64,000 nucleotides of DNA from Xenorhabdus ehlersii (GTDB taxonomy: Bacteria > Pseudomonadota > Gammaproteobacteria > Enterobacterales > Enterobacteriaceae), in the NCBI RefSeq assembly GCF_003610465.1, contig NZ_RAQI01000001.1, positions 868,001 to 932,000 of the forward strand, given 5' to 3'. The notes beneath the pieces are model-generated. The model made no database searches. It was given only the letters and a program-made list of their open reading frames with translations, and was not told the origin of the DNA. Made by a program: the position numbers and the translations under genes. Positions 24,003 to 33,459 of the stretch are shown one piece after another; position 1 is the stretch's first letter; every line of letters begins with the position of its first letter.

Positions 24003-25076
24003 CTATCTTCGATAGCTTTTCTGTGCATTGTTCACTTTTATCAAATAGCGACGTGATTCAGCAGCAGGGTGTTTATTGGTTAGAGTTGCATAAATATCAC
24101 CAGGTTCCATTGAATTGATGATTTGAACCGCTTTCTTTTTATCATTGGAGAATACGCGTAATACACTGCCTGCACCGCCATTGTAAGCAGTGATAACGGC
24201 ATATCGACGTGAAGTTGCGTTTTTGATTTCCCCTAAGTATGTATTTTGCAATATTGATAGATAGGCAGTACCGGCATCAATATTGTTTTCAGGATCGAAG
24301 AGATAATTGCGGCTAGGCTGGCCTGACTTTCCTTGCATCTTGAAAACATCTCGTCCGGCGGTGTGTTGCATTACCTGCATAAGGCCCAAGGCATCAGAAC
24401 GGCTGACGGCATAAGGGTTAAAACTGGATTCAGTCTGCATGATGGCAAGGATCAGGGATTCATCAACGCCATATTTTATGGATGCTTTGCGAACGATAGG
24501 AAGATATTTATGAGCGCGTTTATCCAAATGGTTAGGAACCAACTGTATGGTGACTGACCAAATGATGTGTAATCCCGATTGACGTTTTTGCAATTTATTT
24601 TGGATCAGATAATTGGCAAAATGACGTGCGCGCCACTCCCAGCGAATGGGTTCACCAGTGTTATCCAGAACCTGTCCATATAGAAAGGGTTCTTTGCTGA
24701 TCTGAATATCGTTGGTGTCGGAATAAAGATCGATAGTTCCAGGATCATCTCCCATCAGCAAAGTCGTAACGATCGCTTTGCGTAAATGTTCAGTGGGTTC
24801 AATTGGGGAAATGGTTTCAATCGTAATATTTCCCGTCTCAAAATTGATATGGCTACGGGTCTTATATTGATCTGTATATTTAACGTAATCTTTTGGGCCT
24901 GCGATTAAAACTTCCTGTAATCCCCAAATATTTTCAATATTATGGGCAAATTGTCCCATCAAAATATCGAATCCATTGGTGTCTTTTATATATTCTTCTC
25001 TGTATTCAACGTCTTTTTTGCCAGAACAGGAAATTAGAAGTGGAGCAAGGAGGATCAGAGCCAGCAGTCTTTTCAT
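24003..25076 (-). CDS. mltC: Membrane-bound lytic murein transglycosylase C
   Basis: Outer-membrane lipoprotein that cleaves peptidoglycan glycan strands to 1,6-anhydro products. The 357-aa protein starts with a lipoprotein signal ([19 protein letters not shown], lipobox Cys17). A DUF3393 N-terminal domain is followed by an SLT catalytic domain near residue 195: catalytic Glu in [32 protein letters not shown], and [11 protein letters not shown]. It sits after yggX and mutY in the usual enterobacterial order. Confidence 0.95.
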   Translation of the reverse strand: MKRLLALILLAPLLISCSGKKDVEYREEYIKDTNGFDILMGQFAHNIENIWGLQEVLIAGPKDYVKYTDQYKTRSHINFETGNITIETISPIEPTEHLRKAIVTTLLMGDDPGTIDLYSDTNDIQISKEPFLYGQVLDNTGEPIRWEWRARHFANYLIQNKLQKRQSGLHIIWSVTIQLVPNHLDKRAHKYLPIVRKASIKYGVDESLILAIMQTESSFNPYAVSRSDALGLMQVMQHTAGRDVFKMQGKSGQPSRNYLFDPENNIDAGTAYLSILQNTYLGEIKNATSRRYAVITAYNGGAGSVLRVFSNDKKKAVQIINSMEPGDIYATLTNKHPAAESRRYLIKVNNAQKSYRR

Positions 25077-25187
25077 TTTACAATGCCGTTGGATATTAAT
25101 GCTGTTGGATATTCAGGTTTTAATCAATGTTTAGAGCCATACAAAATGGCTCTTATTATGTCAATCTATACGAATAGCGTAGTAATA

Positions 25188-25460
25188 TTATTTTTCTGGA
25201 GGTGTATAACCGTCGATTTTAATGTCATGTCCTTCAAACAGGAATTTAACCATCTCTTGTTCAAGCAGTTTGCGATCTTCTGGATTCATGGTATTGAGTT
25301 TTTTTTCATTAATCAGCATGGTTTGTTTACTCATCCATTGTTGCCATGCTTCTTTCGAAATCTCATTGAAAATACGCTTGCCCAATTCTCCTGGATAGAG
25401 CTGAAAATCTTGACCTTCCGCTTCTCGTTGTAAAAAAGTGCAAAAAATAGTTCTGCTCAT
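25188..25460 (-). CDS. yggX: Fe(2+)-trafficking/oxidative protection protein YggX
   Basis: Protein of 90 aa starting [20 protein letters not shown], the conserved YggX N-terminus with its single Cys7, and containing the [18 protein letters not shown] block. It protects iron-sulfur clusters and takes part in iron handling. It lies between mutY and mltC, 34 bases after mutY, and probably is transcribed with mutY. Confidence 0.95.
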   Translation of the reverse strand: MSRTIFCTFLQREAEGQDFQLYPGELGKRIFNEISKEAWQQWMSKQTMLINEKKLNTMNPEDRKLLEQEMVKFLFEGHDIKIDGYTPPEK

Positions 25461-25494
25461 AATTAATCCTCAAATCCTCAAAATAGTGGGCAAC

Positions 25495-26535
25495 TTAACC
25501 CAATTGTTGCAAAAGGTACTCAATGGGAGCTGCCAATCCAATAGTTGCTGGCTGACGTAAGTTATACCAAAGTCCCTTACTTTCATCCATGCAGGAATCA
25601 AAAGCTAAGATATCGATCTTAATAGGAACGATATCTAAATGAAAATGGCTGAATGTGTGGCGAAATGCTGTCAGTTGTTCAAGTTTGCTGTGTGAGATAC
25701 CTGAATTTTTTAGCCATTGTTCCAGTGATATTTGATCAGTAAATTGCGGGAAAGCAAACAATCCCCCCCAAATACCAGAAAGTGGGCGCTGCTCTAGCCA
25801 GACCATATCGCCATGTTGCATTAATAAAAAGTAGGCTGTTTTTTCAGGAATGCTTTGTTTTGGTTTTTTCCCCGGATAGTTTGCCCAACTGTGATTGGCG
25901 TAAGCGATACAACCCGTATTAAGTGGACAAATCTCACATTTTGGTTTGCTGCGGGTGCAGACTATAGCGCCCAAGTCCATCATCGCCTGATTAAAATATT
26001 CGACACCTTGTTTGGGCGTTACGCGTGTGCTGATATCCCATAACTGGTTTTCAACCTCTTTTTTCCCCGGCCAGCCGTCAACAGCGTAGCAACGAGCCAA
26101 AACACGTTTCACGTTACCATCAAGGATCGGGTAATGCTTACCTTGGGACAATGAAAGAATGGCTCCGGCAGTTGAACGTCCTACACCGGGCAGGGCAACA
26201 ACATCATCAAAGGTTGTTGGAAATTTACCCTTGTGCAATGTCACGATCTGTTGTGCGGCTTTATGTAAGTTACGGGCACGGGCGTAATATCCTAAGCCAG
26301 TCCATAAGTGGAGAACCTCATCCAGTGGGGCAGCAGCCAAAGAGGTAACATCAGGAAAACGTGAAATAAATTTTTGGAAATAAGGAATGACCGTCGCAAC
26401 TTGAGTTTGTTGCAGCATCACCTCTGAAAGCCAGACGTGATAGGATGTTTTTTCCAACTGCCACGGCAGGGTTTTGCGGCCGTAGCGGTGATACCACTCA
26501 AGTACCACTTGTGAAAATTGCTCAGCTTCCATCAT
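25495..26535 (-). CDS. mutY: A/G-specific adenine DNA glycosylase
   Basis: Removes A mispaired with 8-oxoguanine. The 346-aa protein has the catalytic-domain start [23 protein letters not shown], a helix-hairpin-helix with [12 protein letters not shown] and [11 protein letters not shown], the [4Fe-4S] cluster Cys in [17 protein letters not shown], and a C-terminal NUDIX-like domain for 8-oxoG recognition. Length is normal (E. coli 350). It is divergent from trmB. Confidence 0.97.
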   Translation of the reverse strand: MMEAEQFSQVVLEWYHRYGRKTLPWQLEKTSYHVWLSEVMLQQTQVATVIPYFQKFISRFPDVTSLAAAPLDEVLHLWTGLGYYARARNLHKAAQQIVTLHKGKFPTTFDDVVALPGVGRSTAGAILSLSQGKHYPILDGNVKRVLARCYAVDGWPGKKEVENQLWDISTRVTPKQGVEYFNQAMMDLGAIVCTRSKPKCEICPLNTGCIAYANHSWANYPGKKPKQSIPEKTAYFLLMQHGDMVWLEQRPLSGIWGGLFAFPQFTDQISLEQWLKNSGISHSKLEQLTAFRHTFSHFHLDIVPIKIDILAFDSCMDESKGLWYNLRQPATIGLAAPIEYLLQQLG

Positions 26536-26781
26536 TAGAATAATTGTCTTTATATCTGGTAATTGTTTCGTGAGCGGGATTGCAACATAGTGTAACCTCA
26601 GTGTAAACCCGAACTTTGTTTCGAAGCATTACGCAAACATAGCATTAAAGTTGTGCTTATGGACACTGAACTTGATAAACTCAGCCATCTTTGCATAATT
26701 GCGCTCTCTTTGGGCAATCCTGCGGTACATAAAGTCCCAGACGCCTGAAAAAAATGTCTTTAGAAACTGACAAAAAGTACC

Positions 26782-27501
26782 ATGATAAATAATGTAATTT
26801 CACCGGAATATGATGAAAATGGCAGGGCATTGCGCCGTGTCCGCAGTTTTGTGCGTCGGCAGGGGCGGTTAACGAGTCGCCAGCAACAAGCACTTGATAA
26901 TGTGTGGCCAAGGATGGGAGTGGACTATCAGACAGAATTGTCCAATATGGAAGAGATCTTTGGTCGTGAAGCACCTGTTGTGTTGGAAATCGGTTTTGGT
27001 ATGGGCGCATCATTGGTCACAATGGCAAGCGAAAATCCAGAGAGAAACTTTTTGGGAATCGAAGTTCATGTGCCGGGAGTTGGGGCTTGTTTGGCATCCG
27101 CAGAAGATGAAAATCTCAGTAATCTGCGAGTGATGTGCCATGATGCTATCGAAGTATTGAATAACATGATCCCAGATCAGAGCCTGGCAATGGTTCAGCT
27201 TTTCTTCCCTGATCCGTGGCATAAAGCGCGCCATAACAAACGTAGAATTGTGCAGCCTGAATTCGCTCAATTAATTAAAAGTAAACTGAAAATTGGTGGT
27301 GTCTTCCATATGGCGACCGACTGGCGGCCATATGCAGAGCATATGCTGGAGGTGATGAGCACAGCAGAAGGGTATCACAACTTATCGGAAAACGGTGATT
27401 ATGTGCCACGTCCTGAGTCGCGCCCGGTCACAAAATTTGAGACGCGTGGTCAGCGGTTAGGTCATGGTGTATGGGATCTAATGTTTGAGAGGGTAAAATA
27501 A
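26782..27501 (+). CDS. trmB: tRNA (guanine-46-N7)-methyltransferase
   Basis: Methylates G46 in the variable loop of tRNAs with SAM. The 239-aa sequence has motif [14 protein letters not shown], the [12 protein letters not shown] block, and the family signature [19 protein letters not shown]. The stop codon overlaps the start of yggL by one base. Divergent from mutY across a 246-base spacer. Confidence 0.96.
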   Translation: MINNVISPEYDENGRALRRVRSFVRRQGRLTSRQQQALDNVWPRMGVDYQTELSNMEEIFGREAPVVLEIGFGMGASLVTMASENPERNFLGIEVHVPGVGACLASAEDENLSNLRVMCHDAIEVLNNMIPDQSLAMVQLFFPDPWHKARHNKRRIVQPEFAQLIKSKLKIGGVFHMATDWRPYAEHMLEVMSTAEGYHNLSENGDYVPRPESRPVTKFETRGQRLGHGVWDLMFERVK

Positions 27502-27827
27502 TGGCTAAAAACCGTAGTCGTCGTCTGCGTAAAAAATTGCGTATTGATGAGTTTCAGGAATTGGGTTTTTCAGTAAAGTGGAACTTTCCGGCTGATACAT
27601 CCGTTGAGGTTGTCGATAGCACAGTTGATGCCTTGATTGAAGAACTGATCGAGCCAAATGGCCTTGCTCTGGATGCCAGCGGTTATTTGCAATGGGAAGG
27701 TATTGTCTGCCTGCAAAAAATCGGCAAATGTACGGAAGAACATCGCCAATTGGTTGAGAGTTGGCTGAAAGATCGCGGTATGGAAGACGTTATCACATCA
27801 GAATTGTTTGATGTGTGGTGGGATTGA
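27501..27827 (+). CDS. yggL: YggL (DUF469) protein
   Basis: Small 108-aa protein beginning [23 protein letters not shown], the DUF469 signature; a 50S-ribosome-associated role has been reported for the family. Translationally coupled to trmB (TAATG overlap). Followed by a weak hairpin at 27877-27899. Confidence 0.93.
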   Translation: MAKNRSRRLRKKLRIDEFQELGFSVKWNFPADTSVEVVDSTVDALIEELIEPNGLALDASGYLQWEGIVCLQKIGKCTEEHRQLVESWLKDRGMEDVITSELFDVWWD

Positions 27828-27876
27828 TTCGCTGTTGCATAAGAAAAAGCGTATTACGTAAAAATAGCGCTGTATG

Positions 27877-27899
27877 CAGGGGCTCGTTAGGGGCCCCTG
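27877..27899 (+). terminator. Weak terminator-like hairpin after yggL
   Basis: CAGGGGC pairs with GCCCCTG around a nine-base loop and is followed by TTTGTCT. Its location between yggL and the chosen glsB start argues against the upstream ATG at 27874 for glsB. Confidence 0.45.
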
Positions 27900-27918
27900 T
27901 TTGTCTGGAGAAAAAGTG

Positions 27919-28845
27919 GTGAAGGTAAGGTTCTCTAATTCGTTGTTGGCAGATATCTTAGAAGAAGTACGCCCTTTGATTGGTCAAGGAAGAGTAGCAG
28001 ATTACATTCCTGCTCTGGCGGAAATTCCGGCAAATAATTTGGCGATGGCCATTTGTACGGTAGATGGGCAAGTTTTTAAAGCGGGAGATGCGGAAAAGCG
28101 CTTCTCCATCCAATCCATTTCTAAAGTGTTGAGCTTAACATTAGCGATGACACGTTATAAGGAAGAGGATATCTGGCAACGGGTGGGTACGGAACCTTCG
28201 GGACAGCCGTTTAACTCATTGGTACAGTTGGAGTTGGAAAAGGGAATTCCCCGCAATCCTTTTATTAATGCGGGAGCATTGATTATTTGCGATATGCTGC
28301 AATCTCGCTTGAGCGCACCTAAACATCGAATGCTGGAGTTTGTTCGTAGCCTCACAGGACAAAAAAATATTTCTTATGATGATATCGTTGCCCGTTCAGA
28401 AATGGAGCATTCCAGCCGCAATGCCGCGATAGCTTACCTGATGAAATCATTCGGTAATTTTGGGAATGATGTTATCACCGTTCTGCAAACATACTTCCAA
28501 TACTGCGCCTTGAAAATGAATTGTGTTGAATTAGCTCAATGTTTTATTTATTTAGCCAACCAAGGACGAATGATGGATTCCGGTCAACAAATTTTGAGCC
28601 TTCGACAAACTCGTCAGATTAATGCACTTATGTTGACATGTGGTATGTACGATGGTTCTGGCGAGTTTGCTTTCAGGATCGGTATGCCAGGGAAATCGGG
28701 TGTTGGTGGTGGCATTATCTGTGTGGTTCCGGGAGAATTCACTGTTGCGGTATGGTCGCCTGAACTGGATAAATCCGGCAACTCATTGGCAGGTTGCGCA
28801 GCACTGGAAAAATTAGCAGGGCGTATTGGACGTTCTATCTTTTAA
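27919..28845 (+). CDS. glsB: Glutaminase B
   Basis: Hydrolyses glutamine to glutamate and ammonia; serine-dependent beta-lactamase-like fold. The Ser-x-x-Lys motif lies in [13 protein letters not shown], and [37 protein letters not shown] are conserved. The start is GTG at 27919 with GGAG eight bases upstream (GTG at 27916 is possible), giving 308 aa, the same length as E. coli GlsB. An upstream ATG at 27874 overlaps the hairpin and adds residues unlike the family. Confidence 0.95.
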   Translation: MKVRFSNSLLADILEEVRPLIGQGRVADYIPALAEIPANNLAMAICTVDGQVFKAGDAEKRFSIQSISKVLSLTLAMTRYKEEDIWQRVGTEPSGQPFNSLVQLELEKGIPRNPFINAGALIICDMLQSRLSAPKHRMLEFVRSLTGQKNISYDDIVARSEMEHSSRNAAIAYLMKSFGNFGNDVITVLQTYFQYCALKMNCVELAQCFIYLANQGRMMDSGQQILSLRQTRQINALMLTCGMYDGSGEFAFRIGMPGKSGVGGGIICVVPGEFTVAVWSPELDKSGNSLAGCAALEKLAGRIGRSIF

Positions 28846-28881
28846 TCTGTCTGTGTTTAACCTTAGAAATCAGGAGAATGT

Positions 28882-29619
28882 ATGCTACGCAGGATCACGA
28901 TTGCTGCATCATTATTATTTGCGTCTCAAGCCATTGTCACTCAGGCACAGGCGAGTTCTGAATGTCATGCGACACTTAATGATGACATTATTGTCACACC
29001 AAATTCTGTCCAAATTACAGGAGCGAGTGGAAACCTGAAAATATTGTCTGATGGTTCCATAACCAGAGAGGGTAAGGTGTTATCGCTGAATACAGAACAA
29101 CGTAGTAAAGCTCAGCAATATCAACAGACGATCCGTCAGGATTTACCTTGGGTTAAGAAAGAAGCGCTAAGTCATTTGACGAATGCGCGCCAGTCACTGG
29201 ATAAAGTGGTGGTCGAAACAATGGGTAAGGAAAGTAATATCCGTAACCGTTTATCTCAATTGGAATCTGGCCTCATTAAACAAATCGATAAAGTGATTGA
29301 AACCCGTGCTAATGGTTTTGCCTTTAATGCTCAGGCCGTCAAACAGGTAGAACCTGAAGGCCGGAAACTCATTGAACAGAGCCTTGGTGGTATTTTGCAG
29401 GATAGTATTAACGAAATGAGCCGTAAAAATAGTGACCAAAATGGTGACGGCAAACAAATGATAATGTCTCTTCTCGGTGGGTTAGGCGGCATGCAAAATG
29501 GTTTTGATGCAGAATGGAAAAAGCAGGAACAAGAATTAAAGCGTTTAAAAGCGGAAGTATGTAGCAAAGCCAGTCAATTAGAACAACAGCGCATTAGTCT
29601 TATGAATGAGATTAAGTAA
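28882..29619 (+). CDS. yggN: YggN (DUF2884) periplasmic protein
   Basis: The 245-aa protein has a cleavable signal peptide (MLRRITIAASLLFASQAIVTQAQA). The rest is helical with a coiled-coil-like end (KKQEQELKRLKAEVCSKASQLEQQ) and two Cys. It matches YggN, conserved next to yggL and glsB in enterobacteria. Function unknown. The downstream palindrome 29644-29674 could be its terminator. Confidence 0.88.
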   Translation: MLRRITIAASLLFASQAIVTQAQASSECHATLNDDIIVTPNSVQITGASGNLKILSDGSITREGKVLSLNTEQRSKAQQYQQTIRQDLPWVKKEALSHLTNARQSLDKVVVETMGKESNIRNRLSQLESGLIKQIDKVIETRANGFAFNAQAVKQVEPEGRKLIEQSLGGILQDSINEMSRKNSDQNGDGKQMIMSLLGGLGGMQNGFDAEWKKQEQELKRLKAEVCSKASQLEQQRISLMNEIK

Positions 29620-29643
29620 AATAGGTTGTTTACCCTACAAGTA

Positions 29644-29705
29644 AATAAGAATCAATATGAAATTGATTCTTATTTTGTTGACATATTAATGTTGCCACCT
29701 AGAAT
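29644..29705 (+). promoter_or_regulatory. Fur-box-like palindrome and promoter of siderophore-binding gene
   Basis: AATAAGAATCAAT (29644-29656) is a perfect inverted repeat of ATTGATTCTTATT (29662-29674). Immediately after come TTGACA (29678) and TAGAAT (29700) with a 16-base spacer, 43 bases before the gene. The palindrome is like an extended Fur box in composition and position and could also act as terminator for yggN. Confidence 0.5.
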
Positions 29706-29747
29706 GCAAGCCACCTCTTATTAATAGACTTAATTTAGGTGTAACGA

Positions 29748-30707
29748 ATGAAAAAAATCTTGTCAATTGTTATTGCATCACTGCTTTCTGCTATCAGTTA
29801 CTCTGCATTCAGCCAATCACCAGAATTAGTTACGCCAAATTCAGTGACAGCTCAGTCTGGTGATTATGCCACGGTGAAACATATTTCCGGCGAAACCCAG
29901 GTTAAAAAGAATCCAAAACGGGTGGTTTTATTCGATTTCGGAACTTACGATTCAATGGCGAAACTGGGATTGTCTGATCGAGTGATTGCATTACCCATTA
30001 ATAATTTACCTGAATATGTGCGTACTGAATATGTGCGTAATAGTGTGTCTACAACTATGCACAATGCCGGGGGAATGAAAGAGCCGAATTTGGAAAAATT
30101 AGCGGAAATTAAACCAGATTTAATTGTCATTACCGGACGTCAAGGTGCTTTTTATGATCGTCTGTCACAAATAGCACCAACCATTAATTTAAGCACGGAC
30201 AATAAAAACTATCTGTCATCCGTTGATAGTAATCTTAAATTGTTGGGTGAGTTATTCAATAAGCAGGATATCGTGAAAGCGCAATTTGCTGATTTGGAAA
30301 AAACGATTGCATCCGCTGAGGAAAAAGCAAAAGCAGCAAACAGTAAGGTATTAGTATTACTGCATAATGCGGGTGAGTTATATCCTAATAATCAGGTTAT
30401 TGTTTACAATGTGATTAAAGCGCCTCGTGCTGTATTGCCGGTTACATCGGATAAAGACAAAAGTCGAATTGTGACGGCGGATATGATTGCACAAGCTAAC
30501 CCTGATGTGATCTTGATTATCGACCGTAGTGAAGCAATTGGTGCAGGTAAATTAGAAAAAGATCAGTTTGAAAATGATCAAGTCAAATCAACTAATGCCT
30601 ATCAAAATGGGAAGATAGTGTATTTACAGTCTGATCTCTGGTACTTGTCTGGCGGTGGTTTAGATAGCATGACGCGACAAATCAAAGCGGTTGCTGATGC
30701 ATTATAA
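29748..30707 (+). CDS. Periplasmic iron-siderophore-binding protein (FatB/CeuE/VctP type)
   Basis: The 319-aa protein has a signal peptide (cleavage near SYSAFS). It is a cluster-C substrate-binding protein with the PeripBP_2 fold: PKRVVLFDFGTYDSMAKLGL, the GMKEPNLEKLAEIKPDLIVI block and a long linking helix (ADLEKTIASAEEKAKAANSK). These proteins deliver ferric catecholate or related siderophores to an ABC importer. No permease or ATPase gene is nearby, so it works with one encoded elsewhere or is an orphan. A Fur-like palindrome precedes it and a terminator (30756-30789) follows, so it is transcribed alone. Confidence 0.88.
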   Translation: MKKILSIVIASLLSAISYSAFSQSPELVTPNSVTAQSGDYATVKHISGETQVKKNPKRVVLFDFGTYDSMAKLGLSDRVIALPINNLPEYVRTEYVRNSVSTTMHNAGGMKEPNLEKLAEIKPDLIVITGRQGAFYDRLSQIAPTINLSTDNKNYLSSVDSNLKLLGELFNKQDIVKAQFADLEKTIASAEEKAKAANSKVLVLLHNAGELYPNNQVIVYNVIKAPRAVLPVTSDKDKSRIVTADMIAQANPDVILIIDRSEAIGAGKLEKDQFENDQVKSTNAYQNGKIVYLQSDLWYLSGGGLDSMTRQIKAVADAL

Positions 30708-30755
30708 TTTCATCACGTTGTAATTTCACAAATTAAAATTCTTTTTCTCTGAAGT

Positions 30756-30789
30756 TACCCTGAAGTCTGAATAGTGAGATTTCGGGGTA
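30756..30789 (+). terminator. Intrinsic terminator
   Basis: TACCCTGAAGTCT (30756-30768) pairs with AGATTTCGGGGTA (30777-30789) with one mismatch and one G-U pair, then TTTTT. Confidence 0.75.
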
Positions 30790-30924
30790 TTTTTGACTCA
30801 CTTATTACCCCTAACCCGTTATTGTTCCTAAATTGAAACAATCAAGCAAAATCATAACCTGGCCTTGCGGTACAGAAAATCTACGTTAGGATATTTCAAA
30901 AGGCATCCAATGGGGGACATAAGC

Positions 30925-31410
30925 ATGATTATTAGTTCAACTGAATTTAAGAATAGTGATTTCTTGAAAAAAGAGCATGAATTTAATCAATTTGATGGCA
31001 ATGGTGATAACCGTTCCCCCGAACTTGCTTGGGCGGACGTACCAGCCGGAACCAAAAGTTTTGCGATTACTGTCTATGATCCTGATGCACCAACGGGTAG
31101 TGGCTTCTGGCACTGGGTCGCTTTTGATATTCCCGTTGTAACACAATCCTTACCTGCAAATGCAGGGCAAAGTGATGGTAGCAAATTACCAACCGGTACA
31201 ATTCAGAGCAGAAATGATTATGGCCTGTTTGGTTTCGGTGGTTGTTGTCCACCTGTGGGAGATAAAGCCCATCGCTATGTTTTCACTGTACATGCCTTAT
31301 CGGTAGAGAAACTGGGAATTGATGCTGAAACAACAAATGCCGTTGCGCGTTTTATGATCCAGGCCAATACCTTGGCAACAGCTTCTATTACCGGCTACTA
31401 CCAGCGTTAA
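30925..31410 (+). CDS. YbhB/YbcL-family (PEBP-like) protein
   Basis: Phosphatidylethanolamine-binding-protein-like fold, 161 aa. It contains the hallmark blocks NRSPELAWADVPAGTKSFAI, VYDPDAPTGSGFWHWV and GGCCPPVGDKAHRYVFTVHAL. ATG at 30925 follows GGGGGA seven bases upstream; upstream in-frame codons lack a ribosome site. Bacterial members have no settled biochemical role. Cytoplasmic (no signal). Confidence 0.9.
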   Translation: MIISSTEFKNSDFLKKEHEFNQFDGNGDNRSPELAWADVPAGTKSFAITVYDPDAPTGSGFWHWVAFDIPVVTQSLPANAGQSDGSKLPTGTIQSRNDYGLFGFGGCCPPVGDKAHRYVFTVHALSVEKLGIDAETTNAVARFMIQANTLATASITGYYQR

Positions 31411-31451
31411 CCGAATCAATAATTCTTCCGTTTCCAGTAAGGGGTATCAAT

Positions 31452-32231
31452 ATGAGCAGCAAAAAAATTCAATGGAACTATGGGTTACAGCCGGAAGCGG
31501 TAGAGATCCTCGCTAATGATGGAGGCATGATCGTCTGCCCAACCAAAGTTGGCTACATTATCATGACATCTGATGCGCAAGGTCTGGAGCGTAAATTTGA
31601 GGCTAAGCTGCGTAATCGCAACAAGCCTGGTGTTGTTTTATGTGGTTCTTTGGAACAATTGAAAGAGTTGGCTCAGCTTAACGCGGAAATTGAAGAACTT
31701 TATCAAAGACATTGGGATGAAGACGTATTATTAGGTTGTATCTTGCCGTGGAAAGAAGAAGCGATAGCCCGTATTCCAGATGATGGTTCTAAAGAACTGA
31801 TGATGGATCAACGTGGTACGAGCTGTTTCGTCATTAAATTTGGCAAACCCGGCGAAATCCTGGCAAAAGAACTGTGGGAAAAATATGGTAAGTTCTCTTT
31901 TGCCAGCTCGGCTAACCCATCAGGTAAGGGAAATCGCGGGCTGGTTGAATGTATCGGTGAGAGGATAGAAGAGCGGGCCGATCTGATTATCTGCGCTAAT
32001 GACTATGTCAAATCTATCCAGCCAAATGAAACTGAGCAAACTCGTTATGAACAAGGTGTGATGGTTTCAATGGTAGATGAAAATGGTAAATTAGTTCCGC
32101 TGCAACAGGGGCAACGCGATATTACTCCATGTCCGGTATTAATCCGAAAAGGGTTGGATGTACATAAAATCATGGCAATGATGTCCGACACTTTCACTAC
32201 CTGGGATTACCGTCACGGCAATTACTATTAA
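31452..32231 (+). CDS. Sua5/YciO/YrdC-family protein
   Basis: RNA-binding YrdC-fold protein of 259 aa. Seen are the family's MIVCPTKVGYIIMTSDAQGLER (compare PTDTVYGLGCDA), KLRNRNKPGVVL, and SFASSANPSGKGN. True threonylcarbamoyl-AMP synthases have a KxR...SxN set; KLRNRNKP and SSANPSG are retained in part, but the first motif is divergent, so this is probably a YciO-like paralogue and not the essential TsaC. Confidence 0.8.
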   Translation: MSSKKIQWNYGLQPEAVEILANDGGMIVCPTKVGYIIMTSDAQGLERKFEAKLRNRNKPGVVLCGSLEQLKELAQLNAEIEELYQRHWDEDVLLGCILPWKEEAIARIPDDGSKELMMDQRGTSCFVIKFGKPGEILAKELWEKYGKFSFASSANPSGKGNRGLVECIGERIEERADLIICANDYVKSIQPNETEQTRYEQGVMVSMVDENGKLVPLQQGQRDITPCPVLIRKGLDVHKIMAMMSDTFTTWDYRHGNYY

Positions 32232-32318
32232 TTATTGTTGATTAATAGTAATGGCTATTGATACCTCTGACAGATAATATCTTTGGCGGGTGCTGTTGTA
32301 CCCGCTTGATATCTGTAG

Positions 32319-33236
32319 TTATGCTTTTTTTCCTTTCTCCAAATCTTGCCTTAGCTTGCGTTGCAAAGAGCTTGCAAATTTTTGTACACGCGAAGATAGC
32401 GTATTTTCTGATTTAAATAGTATCCATGCCTGATAAATATCCATGCTCCATTCTGGGAGAAGTCGTACTAATTTCCCTTCTGCCACGGCTTCATGAGTAA
32501 CATAATCGGGGAGATAGGCAATACCCGCTCCTGACAGAGCGGAACTCATTAACGCCACACTGTTATTGATGCGAAATCGGCTGCGTACTTCAATATCCAG
32601 CTTATTTCTTTCCTTACGGAATGGCAGGGAAATCGTATGTGCAGGGCCACGAAATAGCAGATAATCGTAACGAGGAAGATCTTCAGGTTTCTCTATTGGA
32701 GAAAATGGGTTTATATAGTCTGGGGTTGCGTAAAGTCCCCAGGTGATATCAATTAAAGGCATAACAAGTGGATATTGTGGCGTTTCACGCCCTATGATGA
32801 TGGCAATATCGCATTGGTCTTCTTCCATATTAATTGTTCTGTCGGTCAGTTCCAAATCGACACTGATATGAATATTACTGGCGATAAAGTGATTCAGGGC
32901 GGGAACAATACATTGGCTGCCAAAGGATACCGGCGCAATCAAGCGTAAGCTTCCCATCGGTTCTTCATGGAAATTACGTATAAAATGTTCAGCATTTTGG
33001 GCTTCGGTAAGGATCCGATGGCAGTATTGGTAATAACTCATCCCAACTTCTGTTACTTGAATTTTACGTGTAGTGCGGTTGAGTAATTGGGTGCCTAATC
33101 TTACTTCTAATTGTGCAATCTCGCGGCTGACAGAAGACTTGGATAGCCTTAACGATCTTGCTGCTTCAGTAAAACTCAGCGTCTCTACAACACGGGCAAA
33201 GACCACCATTGAGGTAAGATTCTCAATATTATTCAT
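32319..33236 (-). CDS. LysR-family regulator
   Basis: LysR-type transcription factor, 305 aa from ATG at 33236. N-terminal winged helix-turn-helix (FARVVETLSFTEAARSLRLS, SSVSREIAQLEVRLGTQLLNR) followed by a periplasmic-binding-like effector domain. It is transcribed divergently from the LeuC/LeuD-like genes with a 223-base spacer, the classic arrangement for a LysR regulator and its target. Effector unknown. The tail is basic (LRQDLEKGKKA). Confidence 0.9.
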   Translation of the reverse strand: MNNIENLTSMVVFARVVETLSFTEAARSLRLSKSSVSREIAQLEVRLGTQLLNRTTRKIQVTEVGMSYYQYCHRILTEAQNAEHFIRNFHEEPMGSLRLIAPVSFGSQCIVPALNHFIASNIHISVDLELTDRTINMEEDQCDIAIIIGRETPQYPLVMPLIDITWGLYATPDYINPFSPIEKPEDLPRYDYLLFRGPAHTISLPFRKERNKLDIEVRSRFRINNSVALMSSALSGAGIAYLPDYVTHEAVAEGKLVRLLPEWSMDIYQAWILFKSENTLSSRVQKFASSLQRKLRQDLEKGKKA

Positions 33237-33459
33237 GCAATAACCTGATGATTTACTCGTAGGAACCAGCCTATAACATATCACATATCCTATAGTGATA
33301 TGTCAGATTCAATGGGTAAGAATTTCCCATTTTGTGGACAACTGTTCCATAATGGAAACAGTGAATCATACGATGGTATTTCCCTACGTTAAGGAGTCGT
33401 AATCTTGTTAGGATGACAGTCTATTGAGTCTGTTTTTATCTTTCGGAGGGCAATGTGAG

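Noticed and set aside
23601..24118. Upstream extension of the P4 integrase and an overlapping plus-strand frame at 23723-24118
   Set aside because: Both run through the tRNA-Phe gene; the tRNA structure is complete and the family start MKLNARQIETA at 23593 explains the integrase.
27874..27918. ATG at 27874 as glsB start
   Set aside because: The extra codons cover a hairpin and differ from the family; GTG at 27919 gives the usual 308 residues.
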